From the NCBI GenBank assembly GCA_021014325.1, contig CM037457.1, positions 9,428,538 to 9,492,537 of the forward strand: a DNA stretch of 64,000 nucleotides. The letters are read 5' to 3'. The notes beneath the pieces are model-generated. The model was not told the origin of the DNA. It did not search any database and saw only the letters and a program-made list of their open reading frames with translations. A program made the translations under genes and the position numbers. This stretch comes from Plazaster borealis. Lineage: Eukaryota; Echinodermata; Asteroidea; Forcipulatida; Labidiasteridae. This document shows positions 52,440 through 64,000 of the stretch, one piece after another. The first letter of the stretch is position 1. Each line of letters begins with the position of its first letter.

Positions 52440-52618
52440 CACTCTAAAATCTCCCGAGTCAGAATCGACCCGGATTCTGTGTCAAAATGACCCGAAACTG
52501 TGTTGAAATGACACAAAAAACCGAGTCAAAATCCACATTTTGAAACAGTTCCCGGGTCAGCCTGACCCAGAAATGGGTCAAGTCCCGTGGGACACGGAAT
52601 CAGGGTCAATTCTATAAA
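52440..52618. mobile_element. CACTCTAAAA-family MITE, copy 2 (3' end missing)
   Basis: CACTCTAAAATCTCCCGAGT at the left, then GACCCGGATTCTGTGTC and CCCGGGTCAGCCTGACCC. The right terminal repeat is not found. Confidence 0.7.
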
Positions 52619-52830
52619 AACAAACTTATTGAGAAACACGTGAAGTTGTTTTTATGCACTAATCCAATTTTTTCTCTCTTTTTTTATTCCCAAGATGAGA
52701 AAAACTCAAGTGAACCCCTACCTCGGGGTGCTTCTTATACTTGAACCAACTTTACATCAAAAATGAGCTTTCAAACACTTACATTTCAACTTCTCAAAAT
52801 TGGGTCGTTACCACATAATGCACTGTACCT

Positions 52831-53222
52831 TTAAAGGTATCGTACACGTTTGGTAATTACTCAAAGTATATATTATCATAAAAACTGACTTGGTAACGAG
52901 CAACAGAGAGCTGTTGATAGTATACACCAGTGAGAAACGACTCCCTCTGAAGTAACGTAGTTTTTGAGAAAGAGGTAATTTCTCACTAAAATAATAAAAA
53001 CTTCTTGCAAGAAGTTTTTTATTCCTATCTGAAAGCACACAAATTTGTACAACAAGGGTGTTTTTTCTTTCATTTCATTTTCATTTTTCTTTCATTTTCT
53101 TGCAACTTCGATGACCAATTGAGCCCAAATTTTCACAGGCTTGTTATTTTATGCATATGTTGGGATACACCAAATGAGAACACCGGTCTTTGACAATTAC
53201 CAAACGTGTACGATGCCTTTAA
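52831..53222. mobile_element. TTAA-flanked MITE, family 2, copy b
   Basis: TTAAAGGTATCGTACACGTT ... AACGTGTACGATGCCTTTAA; interior highly similar to copy a (GAGCAACAGAGAGCTGTTGA). Confidence 0.92.
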
Positions 53223-55322
53223 GAAAATGGATGCGTTTTATTACAGTCGCGTTTTATCACTGAAGCAATGTCGGTCAGAGATGTGTTTGGTAGCATCGAG
53301 GTATAGTTGATACCTAGCACGGTTGTGCCGCCAGCCTGTAGCACAAACAAACCTTTGGATTTTATCGTCTCGTAAGTACTGTCGCTTGCAGCTGATGCAG
53401 TCGTTTCGTGTAGATGATTTTGGGCGCGCAATGCTCATTCTGAATTGAATGTCATGTGATACGTTCCCATCCAGCCTTGACATTTTGGACGCGGACGACT
53501 ATTTCGGAAAGACACATGAGACGGGAGCTAATCATTACCTCTTCGCTGTTTTCCTTTTTGTTTTATCAATTACTGCGCCGGATAAAATGCAGACGGTATG
53601 AATTTATTATGTAGGTCTGTTCTGATTTTGGAAATATTATTTTGTCCCTGACTTATTGATGCTGAGTTTTGACCTGCAAAAAAATATTCAACCACGACTT
53701 GGGGGGATTTGCACGGTAATATCAAAACCAATGCATAATGTTTGTAATATTAAGTAGTTTGCTTTTTGGGTGAAGATCAATTATGATCACTCTTTTTTCA
53801 GGGATGGGAAATTTAAGACGTTTATCTGAATTCAGACCTGTTCTGCTTTGAGAAAGACATAGCCGTTATTTTCTTCAGATGTAGATAAATCATGCACTTT
53901 GGTCTACTTGTCTTGTACTGTTCTCTTCCCATGATCTCCTTGAAATCTATGTATTGCCGGGAATTTTGGTCATTTCCATTTTACACATATCTTAAATCGA
54001 TTGCTAATTGAAATAACAACGGTGATCTGTTGTGCTATTTCCTCCCTCGAATTTTGACTGTGTTTCAGGAGAAAATATGAGTTCTCTTGAGGATTGGTGC
54101 TGGTATGAAAGTTATAATGATTAGTGATTGAAGCTGATTTGTTATATACATCAATTGTGTACTTTAATACACAGTTGTTTTGTCAATCAATACAACGTTC
54201 AATATCAGAAGGTATAAGGCTATGGTTGTGGCCACCAACGCCGGCGCCCCGACCTGCACCCATCGCCGCCCGTTGCCTCTTCATATAGCCAATATCCAGT
54301 CTGGCCGCCACCTCCCAAAGTGCACCGAGTACCAATCTAAAAAGCATATAGCCACTCAGTCGTATTCACGTCACGTAATAATTATGACCAACGAGGGCGG
54401 AAAAAATCCACAGCAAAAAAAAAAGTTCAGTTACCTCTTTGCGCTAAGGTTGATGTTGTGATGGCTGAGAACATCGCATTATGTAGGAAAACACGTTCCC
54501 CGTGTTCTCTCGACATCAAAACCTCGCTGTTGATAGTTCAGTGCTACTGTGATGACAGACTGTGCCTTGCGATGAATGCTTCGTACTGGAGATCAGAAGG
54601 GGGTGGGGTCTGGAGTACGTAGGTCTTACTACTGGCTATAGACTGTGCACGTCTCGCGCGTTTGTCGTTAAAGTGGGCGCTTTTACGTTCCATCACACGT
54701 TAAGGCAATGTACGCGGGAACCATGTGGCGTAACCCTTCCCCCTCCATCAGTCCCCCTCAGAACCCCCCCCCCCACCCACCCCCAATTGAGTTCGAAAAA
54801 TGCACAAACGAATGGTTCATTATTGTATGAAAATGTCTGGTTACGCCACTGGTGGAAACCCAAAGTTCTTATCTGCTTAGAACAAAACATTAACATTACA
54901 TTTTATATTTGCCGAGCGATATGAGTCAGGAAATAGTCGAAGCATACGTTCATAAAACATGTCATTTCGGCTATTTCCCGAATTTTGCTGAAAGCCGTCT
55001 GTTAATGGTTCAACGGTCTCGACTAATGGAAAGGACACAACATGGATCCATCGTCATAAATTACTTCTCACCTGAACCTCCAGCTCCCTTTTAATAGAAA
55101 GGATAACACTATTTGACCCTCCAACCTCAATGTGTTAACAGTATACTTGTTGCAGACTGTGATGAACACGCTGACTGGGATTGGCCAGTCAAAACTGAAG
55201 TCTAGTTACACTAACTAGATTGGAAGAAAAAAAAAACAATATTTTTTTCCTAAACACCGGACGAGTTGTTAACGCTGGTTAGAGATTATAAGAAGGGATA
55301 TCAATTATTTTATTGATGGCCT
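53223..55322. other. Unassigned
   Basis: C-run at about 54767-54775. Open frames here (up to about 120 codons) show no family resemblance. Confidence 0.45.
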
Positions 55323-55515
55323 GGGCCCAATTTCATAGAGCTGCTTAAGCAGAAAATATTGCTTAACAATTTTCTGCTTAGCAGAAATGAGCAGGATACC
55401 AGTCACAAATTGTACATGTGACATGGTATTTTGGCTGGTAACCCTGTTCTGGTAAGCAACATTTTGTTGTGCTTAGCTACTTTTTGTGCTTAAGCAGCTC
55501 TATGAAATTGGGCCC
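55323..55515. mobile_element. GGGCCC-ended MITE, copy f (best preserved)
   Basis: GGGCCCAATTTCATAGAGCT at the left and its exact reverse complement at the right; interior GACATGGTATTTTGGCTGGT. Outside BRCA2. Confidence 0.93.
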
Positions 55516-56632
55516 TGATGCTTTGACGCCTTTTGGGTTCGCTGAATGAGATCTCAATGTCAATGTCAATGTTTAAAGATATCGATATGTTGCTACGCAT
55601 CGTTGAGCATTATACCAAAGCCAGTGTTGTATACTCGGTACTCGGTACCTGATTGGCCCGAAAGAAAAAACTAAATGACTTCGCCATGCCAGGTTCCAAT
55701 ACACCGGAAGAGTGTGTTTGAACATCAGGCTGGTTGCAGACTGCATTAAAAGAGATATCAATTCTCGTATGGCTTGGTGCTTCCACGCTTTTGTGGTTCG
55801 CTGAGTGAGATGTCAATGTTAATGATAGCTGCATGATATCAATGTGTTGTTACGTATCGTTGAGCATTGAGTCATGCATCAGTGGGTTTGTAATTACACA
55901 AGTATATTTGCCAATCTCATCGCAAACATCAAGTAAAAGGGGTGGGATAAAACAAGGGGTTGGTAGCTTCCCCCCCCCCAAAAAAAAAAACCGAGTTATA
56001 CCTGAAGAGATTTTTGGTTCTGTGCAAAAAGTTGGCACAACATAATTTCCTTTTATTTTAAATAACGTTGCTAGACAAAACGCTATTCATACTACAATTG
56101 ATGTATACTTCAATCCTACTTTACCACCCCCCCCCCCTCTTAAATTGCAGTGTCTGGCGCCGCCACTGTCACTGCGAGAAATCACTTTTCTGAAATGCCG
56201 TCATCTTTGAGAAGATGTTTAAATCAAATCGTGTTTATGCATTCTTCAAAGGCCACATAAACACGCTTTTTAACATCTATAACTCCACTGCGAAATATAA
56301 AACCGTTTTAAACACGCTGCCGATGAAAATTCATGAGTTAATTTTAAAACTGTAGGTCTTAAAAACAAGTTGCTTTAGAAAATAAAATACTGTCTCCTTG
56401 TAGGAAATTATGATCATCTGTGGAAGAGATTTCTGTCTTGATGTTTATTGTTTGTGCAAAACAGCTACATGGTTGATATTCGTGAATTAATATGACCTAT
56501 TAAGATAACCTTCCATGTAGAGTAAACACGCCTCATTGAAAACATCACTCAAGAGAAGCGATCCAATGCATTCATCGCCCTCCCCCCAATATTAAGTCTC
56601 CAAGTCCGGGACCTTGCCCGTGTATTATAAGT
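55516..56632. other. Unassigned
   Basis: 55555-55620 and 55805-55870 share AATGTCAATGTTTAAAGATA-like and TTACG(C/T)ATCGTTGAGCATT blocks, an imperfect direct repeat. C/A runs at 55971-55990 and a C-run near 56128. Confidence 0.45.
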
Positions 56633-57001
56633 TTAAAGGCACTGTACACGTTTGGTAATTACTCAAAATATGCATAAAAACTGACCTGGTAACGAGCAAC
56701 GGAGAGCTGTTGATTGTATAAAACACGTTGAGAAACGACTCCTTCTGAAGTAACGTAGTTTTTGAGAAAGAGATAATTTCTCACTAAAATAATAAAAGAC
56801 TTCTTGCAAGAAGCCTTTTATTCCTATCTGAAAGCACATACATTGTACAACAAGGGTGTTTTTTCTTTCATCATTTTCTTGCAACTTCAATGACAAATTG
56901 AGCCCAAATTTTGACAGGCTCGTTATTTTATGCATATGTTGGGATACACCAAGTGAGAATACTGGTCTTTGACAATTACTAAACGTGTTCAGTGCCTTTA
57001 A
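56633..57001. mobile_element. TTAA-flanked MITE, family 2, copy c
   Basis: TTAAAGGCACTGTACACGTT ... AACGTGTTCAGTGCCTTTAA; same interior as copies a and b. Confidence 0.92.
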
Positions 57002-60000
57002 CCGAGTTAAGCAATTGATAAAACGTCTCCTCAACTTCTCAGTCGTTCGGTATATGAGTTTAGCCTTTCTCCACTCGCTGTCTGCTAGCGGCGGTATGGC
57101 GTCATTCCCAGGTAAGCCGGCTAGAAAGGATGCGGCCCAGGGAGGTGTGCCATTCTGTAGTGGGTCTATGTGATGACGTAATAACTAGGTACATCGTTGC
57201 GCATAATGCTTTATTTATCAATAGATGTTATTGTGCAATAATAATATTATAATGTTGAATTTTATTCTGGATTGATTAGGCCTGCTAATTTTTATATGGT
57301 AACGTTGGACTTTAGGAATCTAAATAAAAAGAGTCTACGAATTGTGTTTAGATGCAATTTATTACTAATGACCATTTTGTTATTACTCAAATTTTCATTT
57401 TCTTACTTTTTTACTGTTTGGTGCTCAAATCAAATATTCGAGCCACTGGTTTGAGTTTGGTGTGATTATGTTATGGTTTAAACAACAATACAACTCGATA
57501 TATGTTTTGGAAGCGCAAGGCTTCGTAAACAACGCCAACACAATGCCTAAATACGGGACCACCACAAGCATGTTTTGAACACAAACATATACAATGACTA
57601 AATAGTCTGGTGCCTTAAGGTATTGGATGTCGAGTCATTACTAAACGCTAGGAATTAAGACTGAACCGAAATTTGCGTTTTGTGTGGTACGGGGTGCATG
57701 GTCCAGCCATATTAGTTTTAAAATTATAATACTGCATTTTGCTCAGATGGTCAGCAGTTAAGCACGCCCTCTATCATTCAGAGGTGGATTGTTAATAAGC
57801 CTTGTCGCCCAAGAAGAATATGTGGTTACCCCCTCACTCCTCCCACAGGGAGTGAGGCCCAGGCAATCGCCATCAAACTTGCTGAACCGTCGGCCCCGTC
57901 GCCCCAACCCTATAAAGTGCGTCAGAAGCCCAGCATGATGACAGCATAATATAGCATGATCTTCGCCCTGTTTCCACACCTCCCCTGCCCGTATTAATTA
58001 ATTTGAGACCGACAAATGAGGTGAGAGCGAGCGAGCAAGTGATGTTGAAAAAAATCCCTAAGGAGACTTGGGTGCAACTCTAGGCCGCCTCCAACTAAAA
58101 CGTACCTAGACCTATAATATGAGATAATGCCAGGGTTATTCTTTCGCTGGAGTGTGCTCAGTTGTATGCACGCCTTCGGACGCGGTCCCTTTGCGGTTTG
58201 GTTTGCCATGCAATCTAAAATGGGTCACTGCCTGGAGACTGGCTGCCCTTGCCTACCCCCTCCAATCGCCCGCGCGTCGCGTGCGTCGCGGTCGTCTCCT
58301 ACGTCATTCTCGTAGAGGCGTACACAACCCCGTGCCCTGGGCCTCAGTAAAAACAACAACCGCATTTGGAAGTTGAAAATCTAGGCCTGTGTCAGTTGTA
58401 AACCTAATATAAAAGGGTAGGTCCCCGTGCGAATTGAAGTTTACAGACAATAAAAGCATGCATTGAATTTGAGTATGAGGTAAAAAAAAAGACAGGCTGG
58501 ATTGATTCCTCCTCCAAATAATCAAAATGCATGTAAACTGAATACAATTTCACATTTTCGATAAGAAAAGGTAATATAACTAGAAAAGATATTTAAATGT
58601 TAAACAGTCAAACATAAAGTCAAACTTTGAATATATGCCTCATAAAACAAATTATTAAGAAATCAAATAGTTTAAAAACGCAGTAAACATTTGAACATAA
58701 AAATATGTATAATATTCATTCTGTTCAATGACCTTGTTAATGTCTGCTGGGTTTTTGTTCACATTTGCTCATACAGCCTATAACAAACAGCAACAACAAA
58801 TAAACAAGTACAAATTGAATTGTATAATATCAATGCTACACTGCATCTTTATATAGACAGAAAACTACTGAAAAACGTAGCTCTACAACTCCTTAGATTT
58901 TTTTTCCATCTAAAATAATGATGGTCTTCGTCGCTGAAGATGTTACCATTATAACATAATACCATGGATGCTTCAAGCGCTGTAGTATGGTTAGCTCGTC
59001 GATCCACTGCACAAACCAGAGACGAAAAATGTGGTAAACAGCGCAATTCATCTTCTGACAACCTCGGGCAAAGACACGTTCTAGTCAATAAGGCTATAAT
59101 ATAATGAAACAAATCAACCTTATGTTGGTTACCTTATTTTCCCTCTTTAGATATTTTTTCCCTTGCAAAATACCAGTCAGAAATACCTCGCTGGATTCCA
59201 CTGTCGCTCATCTTGTCTGCATTGCACTTCGCATGGGCCTGTGTGTGTTTATTTATTTGGGACATTTTTAAAGAATATTACTTTAAAGGGCAGGAACCAC
59301 AACTGGTTAATTTCTGGTGAATTTAAAGGTGTTGCATCAAATTAACCTGTAAAAATGTCACCGTAATGGGTTATTTTTGGTGTGTACTGTGTTGTTTTTT
59401 GTAACAGGCCTATCCCCATCATTTGGAAGTAAAAATTAGATTGATTTTTTTTAAAACTCATTAGAAGTATGATTGAGATTGTCACCATCGCTCCCGATGC
59501 ATTTTCGACTTGTTTGGACAATGAAGATTCATGCTGTATTTTATGTAAGCGAAATGAAGACATTTTTGAAACTAGCTTATAGAAGCACATGAAGTAAATA
59601 GCAAATATACTAAATTTATGTTTACTGTCGATATAGCTTGTTTAACCGTGTGTGGTTTTATTTCAGTCAGTGACATTGTGTTAATCATTGAGGAAGACAA
59701 TTAATTTGCATAAAAACTGAAAACGACGATGGTTTGTCCATGTCTTTGTGTACAAAACCTTGCGCTGTCAGCGTCCCAGCAATGGCGGCACATCCTGCAG
59801 CATTTGCGCGTATGGGTTAATATGGCCGAATACGGCTACGGCTACGACTGTTGCTTAGGGTGTTGTTAAGGACGTCCTATACTTCAACGCATGGCGATGC
59901 GACCCAGCCGTAGACGTAAACTGTGGCCGCCAATTCGGACACGGCCTAAAAAGGATGCACATGACGTCATTTTGAGTAGGGCGCCCTCGGCTAGAGGTCA

Positions 60001-60118
60001 AAAGAAGGTAGCTCATTGGCTGATCCTGTGCGCCGCGCGTACATACAGATGGGTTTTCCATTGTTCCATCATCATTTTCCCTCTAAGATGGTGACGTGAT
60101 GACGTCAATGCATAAGGT
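57002..60118. other. Unassigned; CpG-rich patch near 58130-58330
   Basis: 58260-58300 is rich in CG dinucleotides (CGCCCGCGCGTCGCGTGCGT) with a CRE-like TACGTCAT, unusual for the window; it could be a promoter, but no exon is recognisable beside it. A foldback-like pair of TACGGCTACG and CAGCCGTAGACG lies near 59830-59920. Confidence 0.4.
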
Positions 60119-60254
60119 CTATAGGCTCTTTTCGAAACCACGGCTTGGCTTGGGCTACGGCTTGGGCTCACGCCCCGCCTGTTTGAAGCCCCGTATGGAA
60201 AGCACACGTTTTCTAAATAACTGACAGAGCTGTGGTTTCGAAAAGGGCCATAGA
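60119..60254. mobile_element. 136-bp MITE with GCTCTTTTCGAAACCAC ends
   Basis: CTATAGGCTCTTTTCGAAAC at the left, GTTTCGAAAAGGGCCATAG at the right; interior GGCTTGGCTTGGGCTACGGC. Confidence 0.82.
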
Positions 60255-61014
60255 GTACTATGCTCAATGACCCCCAAATGTTAAAGCACCAGTCTGTACA
60301 TTGTAGTCTCCTCTCAGGGTGTCAGTTTTTATAAAGTTGAAAATATTAACGTATATTCCAATAAGAAATAACTTTGATGCATCAAATTTCCCTTTAAATG
60401 CCAGCGGTTGATGTCTTCTTCCTCACTCTAGTGGAAGCTCTCTTTAGGTGGAAGTTATTATGGACAGTGCTTCTATAGTTGGTTAAGCGATACTAGATTT
60501 CTGGGAATGTTACCCCTTCCTTCAATGGAAGAACATGGTGTTTACAGGAACTATTACACGGGTTACAACCGTTGATGAATTCCTTGAAAGAGAAAAACCA
60601 CCAACGGTGGTTTCTTTGTACCATTTACTACTCCTGATAGAGAGCTTAACACTTGACTGTCACTCGGTCCTTCCTTTTTTTATAAATTGTTAATCTAGAA
60701 CAGAGTGTGTGTCGAGAATCCCGAGCGAGTTTAATCAACTTCTTGTACACAGGGTGCGTTTTCAAAAACCCTAATCACAGCAGTTCCCGGTAAAACCATT
60801 ACTATTGGCAATGGCCATTTTCGCCGAATGTTGCTCTTAGCGCACGTATACCATTCATTAATCATGCACTTCACTATGTATTATGCATGGTATATGATGA
60901 ATGAACTCATTCCATTTATCAGCGTTCAGCTGGGATCGTTCTCATGGTAATATACTGTCCATTTATAGTGCATACATTTTCTGCAAATAGGTCGGGCCTC
61001 CCCTCTTTTAGTGG
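60255..61014. other. Unassigned
   Basis: No gene or repeat recognised. Confidence 0.45.
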
Positions 61015-61418
61015 AAAAAACCCTCAAGGGTCAGAATTGACCAGGTTCCGGGCCCTAGGGGGCCGGCCCGTTTCTGGGCCAGTCTCACAGTCTGACCCGG
61101 AATCTGTGTCAAAATGACACAGAAATTGGTCAAACTGACGCAGAATCCGAGCTAAAATCACGTTTTAAAGGCACTGTACACGTTTGGTAATTACTCATAA
61201 TATATATTAGCATAAAAATTTACTTGGTAACGAGCAACGGAGAGCTGTTGATAGTATAAAACATTGCGAGAAACGACTTTCTCTGAAGTAACGTAGTTTT
61301 TGAGAAAGAGGTAATTTCTCACTAGAATATTAAAATGCCTCAGGTCAGAAGCCTTTTTCAGGCATCTGAAAGCACACAAATTTGTACAACAAGGGTGTTT
61401 TTTCTTTCATCATTTTCA
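61015..61418. mobile_element. CACTCTAAAA-like fragment followed by 3'-truncated family 2 MITE (copy d)
   Basis: 61015-61164 carries GGGTCAGAATTGACC and TCAAAATGACACAG blocks. TTAAAGGCACTGTACACGTT begins at 61165 and the family body runs to about 61418, where similarity stops without the right terminal repeat. Confidence 0.75.
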
Positions 61419-64000
61419 ATTTCCCGGTGGAAAAATTAATAATTATCGTTGTCTTTTGGAAGAGTATTTTCATTCCTATCCTTTGGTTTTCAATAAACGC
61501 GATCCCAAAAACCTGTGAAACTTTCGTCACCTTGGAGCGAGTTCGATGGGCGACTATAGAGTCGATTAGACTTGACCATAGTCGATCTAGATGTCAGCTG
61601 AACGCTGCGTTGTTTGACTATGGACCAACCAAGCCCAGGAGCACAGTGTTTCTCAAGTCAAATTCTTAAGCTACGTCACAAAATAAATGAGTATAGTTTA
61701 ACGATATTACTGTCGATTTTGTTCAATATGACAATAATTTATATTTTGCAGGTATGGATAATTTGTTAATATGTTGCACTACAGTAGAGAAAATATATGA
61801 AAATAATGGAAAATGAACATGAAAATTACGCTGCGTACAATTTGCTTCGTTAACGAATTCGTTGATCCTATCGTCTGCTCAAAAAAATACAATGACTTCA
61901 ACTATTTTGACTAGACGATCGACTGGAAGCGTTCGAGTGAAAAACAGACCACGCATGCGTGATTTAAATCGCAAATATACGAAAGGTCAGCAGCCGTTTT
62001 GAGAAAACAAACTGTTTATGTTTCGTCATGGATTTTGGGCACGTTTATATAGTACGTGCTAATTTCGATTGTTGCATTCGATTTAAGCAACAATATAGAT
62101 GCCTTCATGTTAATATTCTCGACTTGAGTGTTTCGGACGTAGGCCTATATTTTTTGTGAAGATTGGTTCTAGTATGATCTTTATATTAAGTGAGCTATCT
62201 GATTGGATCTAATCATTTTTGTACCAATCCTGTGTTTGTGTTTGTTTAAGTTACGTTGTGCTTGTGGAGGAATTCAGATTTGCGAGCGTGACAATTTGGC
62301 CGATCCGAGTCCCGTCTGTTTTGTTGGGTCCATAATGACATTAGATTCTGGAAAGCGACGCATGACAGACGCGACATTACGTCAATTTGATTGACCTTGT
62401 AAAACAGTGTTACCCCCGCAGCAGCCCCGTAAATAAGAAAGACAATTAACTTTATGGCATTTCAGAGGAAACAATCACGACTTGTTGTTAAGATTCTAGC
62501 TTAACGAAATAATATTGTATAAACATTGAATGCCTGGACGAACCCCAAATGGCGAGTAGTTCATCGAAATGGTTTGCTATCGTAGTACGACAGCAAAACT
62601 TTCAATTTTGTCTTTAGTGCTTTTGCGTGAGAGATTTTCACCCGGATATCCTAACAAACAAAATGCAAACGGCACGGTTCTTGAATCTTTCACCATTTGA
62701 AATTTCCATTTTGAAACATGATGACGTTGCTGCGTTGCCTGTCTATATGCACATATTTTAGAACCATGTTTTCCCGCCAGAATAATGTACATGCCGATAC
62801 GCCACGTACCGGGTCTACGCACTCTTGTACTTTCCCATTTACGTCATCTTATACCAAACCTAATCAACACATGCATATGACTCTGGCCTACATTGTTCCA
62901 ACCTCGAGTTCAACGTTTCCGCGTCTCTTTCCAAACTCGCCAAAGCAACCCTGTTTATTTACAAACTGTGTATTTTCATGTCATGTTTTGGGAAGTTGAG
63001 TTGAAGAATTTTCTCGTTTTGCTGCTTTAAAATGGTACTTGTACACACCCGGGCCGGAACTTCGCGTTGATATGACGTCATGATAAGGACGATATCGATT
63101 AGCGGAAAATGTTGGTCCGTGTTTAGAGGGACTACTATAGCCTATGATTTATTTTGCCTTTTTGTTATGTAGACATCAACTTCAATCAGAAAACTGAACG
63201 ATGTTTAGAAGGTTCAAGATTTGTTTTTCAAGATTGAAAGTATATTTTTGAAATATTTTGAAAACAAAGTTTCGTACTTAACTACGACTTACGGTTGCAT
63301 CTTTGCCCCATATATGTATTTACCGATAATTCTATAGCACTTGGAAGCGAGGTTACCTCTGCAAAATAGAAAATAAATGGTCAGGTCTCTATCTTTAGAA
63401 TGACGTGTATACAATCCGTAGTATTAAGGGAATAAGACACAAGATGGTTGAATAAGGGTGAGTGCAGCCCATTACTCACTGCACATAATGAAGTGCTTCG
63501 CACGCCATGCGTGCAGACCACGTTTTGTACTTGTTTTGAAAGAGATATGACGAGCAAGATAGATGATCGCGTACCACGGGGACCCATGCTGCACATTAAC
63601 ACAGCTCTTTTGCATTTCACTTGGAGTTTCACATCCAGGGTACGCTTGGACTGTTTGTCGCTATAGTCTGATCCCGGTTTGTCTTCGGTTAACTACATTG
63701 GCATGTCCGTGCGGGAGACAGGTATGTGACGTTTTTAGTCGGTTCCCCGTGTGTAGTTTTGGATTTGTATATCATGATCAACGTGGAAGACAAGTTTGGG
63801 ACACAGTATAGTCTGGTCCCATTGTGTTGTTATTCATATACACTGTCGTGCACGGAGGAGGGAACCTTTTTTAGTGTTATTTAAATTTGGGTAAATTCAA
63901 TAACCAGTTTGTAGAATTGCAGAATCCGGCTCCCCCTTTCTCCCCGTAAACAAACAAAACCAAGTATAGATGCGGCAAGAAGTCAGACTTATGACAATAA
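61419..64000. other. Unassigned
   Basis: No coding exon, RNA gene or repeat recognised to the end of the window. Confidence 0.45.

Noticed and set aside
58849..59112. 87-codon minus-strand open frame ending KKNLRSC...
   Set aside because: Composition looks protein-like and an AG lies upstream, but I recognise no family and found no partner exon.
62203..63811. Several 60-93 codon open frames near the right end
   Set aside because: Short, overlapping on both strands, without family resemblance.

Overview
The window is a eukaryotic, intron-rich, repeat-rich draft sequence. It is dominated by one gene, a BRCA2 orthologue on the + strand. Its start codon is at 4023 and its coding sequence runs into a 500-base assembly gap at 40001. 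The gene structure, AT-leaning introns, tRNA-derived SINEs with ATT-repeat tails and several MITE families suggest a marine invertebrate deuterostome. My guess is an echinoderm, perhaps a sea star; this rests on general resemblance and not on a database match.

Layout. Bases 1-4009 are non-coding and carry a 618-bp terminal-inverted-repeat element, a SINE, a long palindrome and unassigned sequence. Bases 4010-40000 hold 22 coding exons that join in frame at every junction and give at least 3984 codons. In order they encode an N-terminal PALB2-binding-like motif, a linker with a conserved SLATP segment, a long unstructured exon (8962-10885), a 5-kb exon (12819-17840) with 18 BRC repeats, a nuclear-localisation-like segment, the helical domain, OB1, the Tower, OB2, OB3, and a C-terminal tail with a segment like the human C-terminal RAD51-binding region. 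The introns are filled with SINEs, MITEs and tandem arrays. Several lie within tens of bases of splice acceptors, and one intron carries three decoy copies of the next exon's acceptor.

After the gap, 40535-42032 is a tandem array of ten initiator tRNA-Met genes with a period near 157 bp. Four copies are identical and canonical; the others carry point changes, several of which should disable them. From 42033 to 64000 I recognise no protein-coding gene. That stretch holds scattered MITEs (some nested), a SINE-like tail, homopolymer C/G runs and unassigned sequence.

How it fits together. BRCA2 loads RAD51 on single-stranded DNA in homologous recombination: BRC repeats bind RAD51, the helical/OB/Tower region binds DSS1 and DNA, and the N-terminal motif binds PALB2. 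All these modules are visible here. The most unusual feature is the BRC repeat number, 18 against 8 in human BRCA2, including two adjacent 150-bp repeat units that differ at one base. I found no sign of an unknown multi-gene system; the best candidates for new biology are the expanded BRC array, the decoy splice acceptors and the initiator tRNA array.
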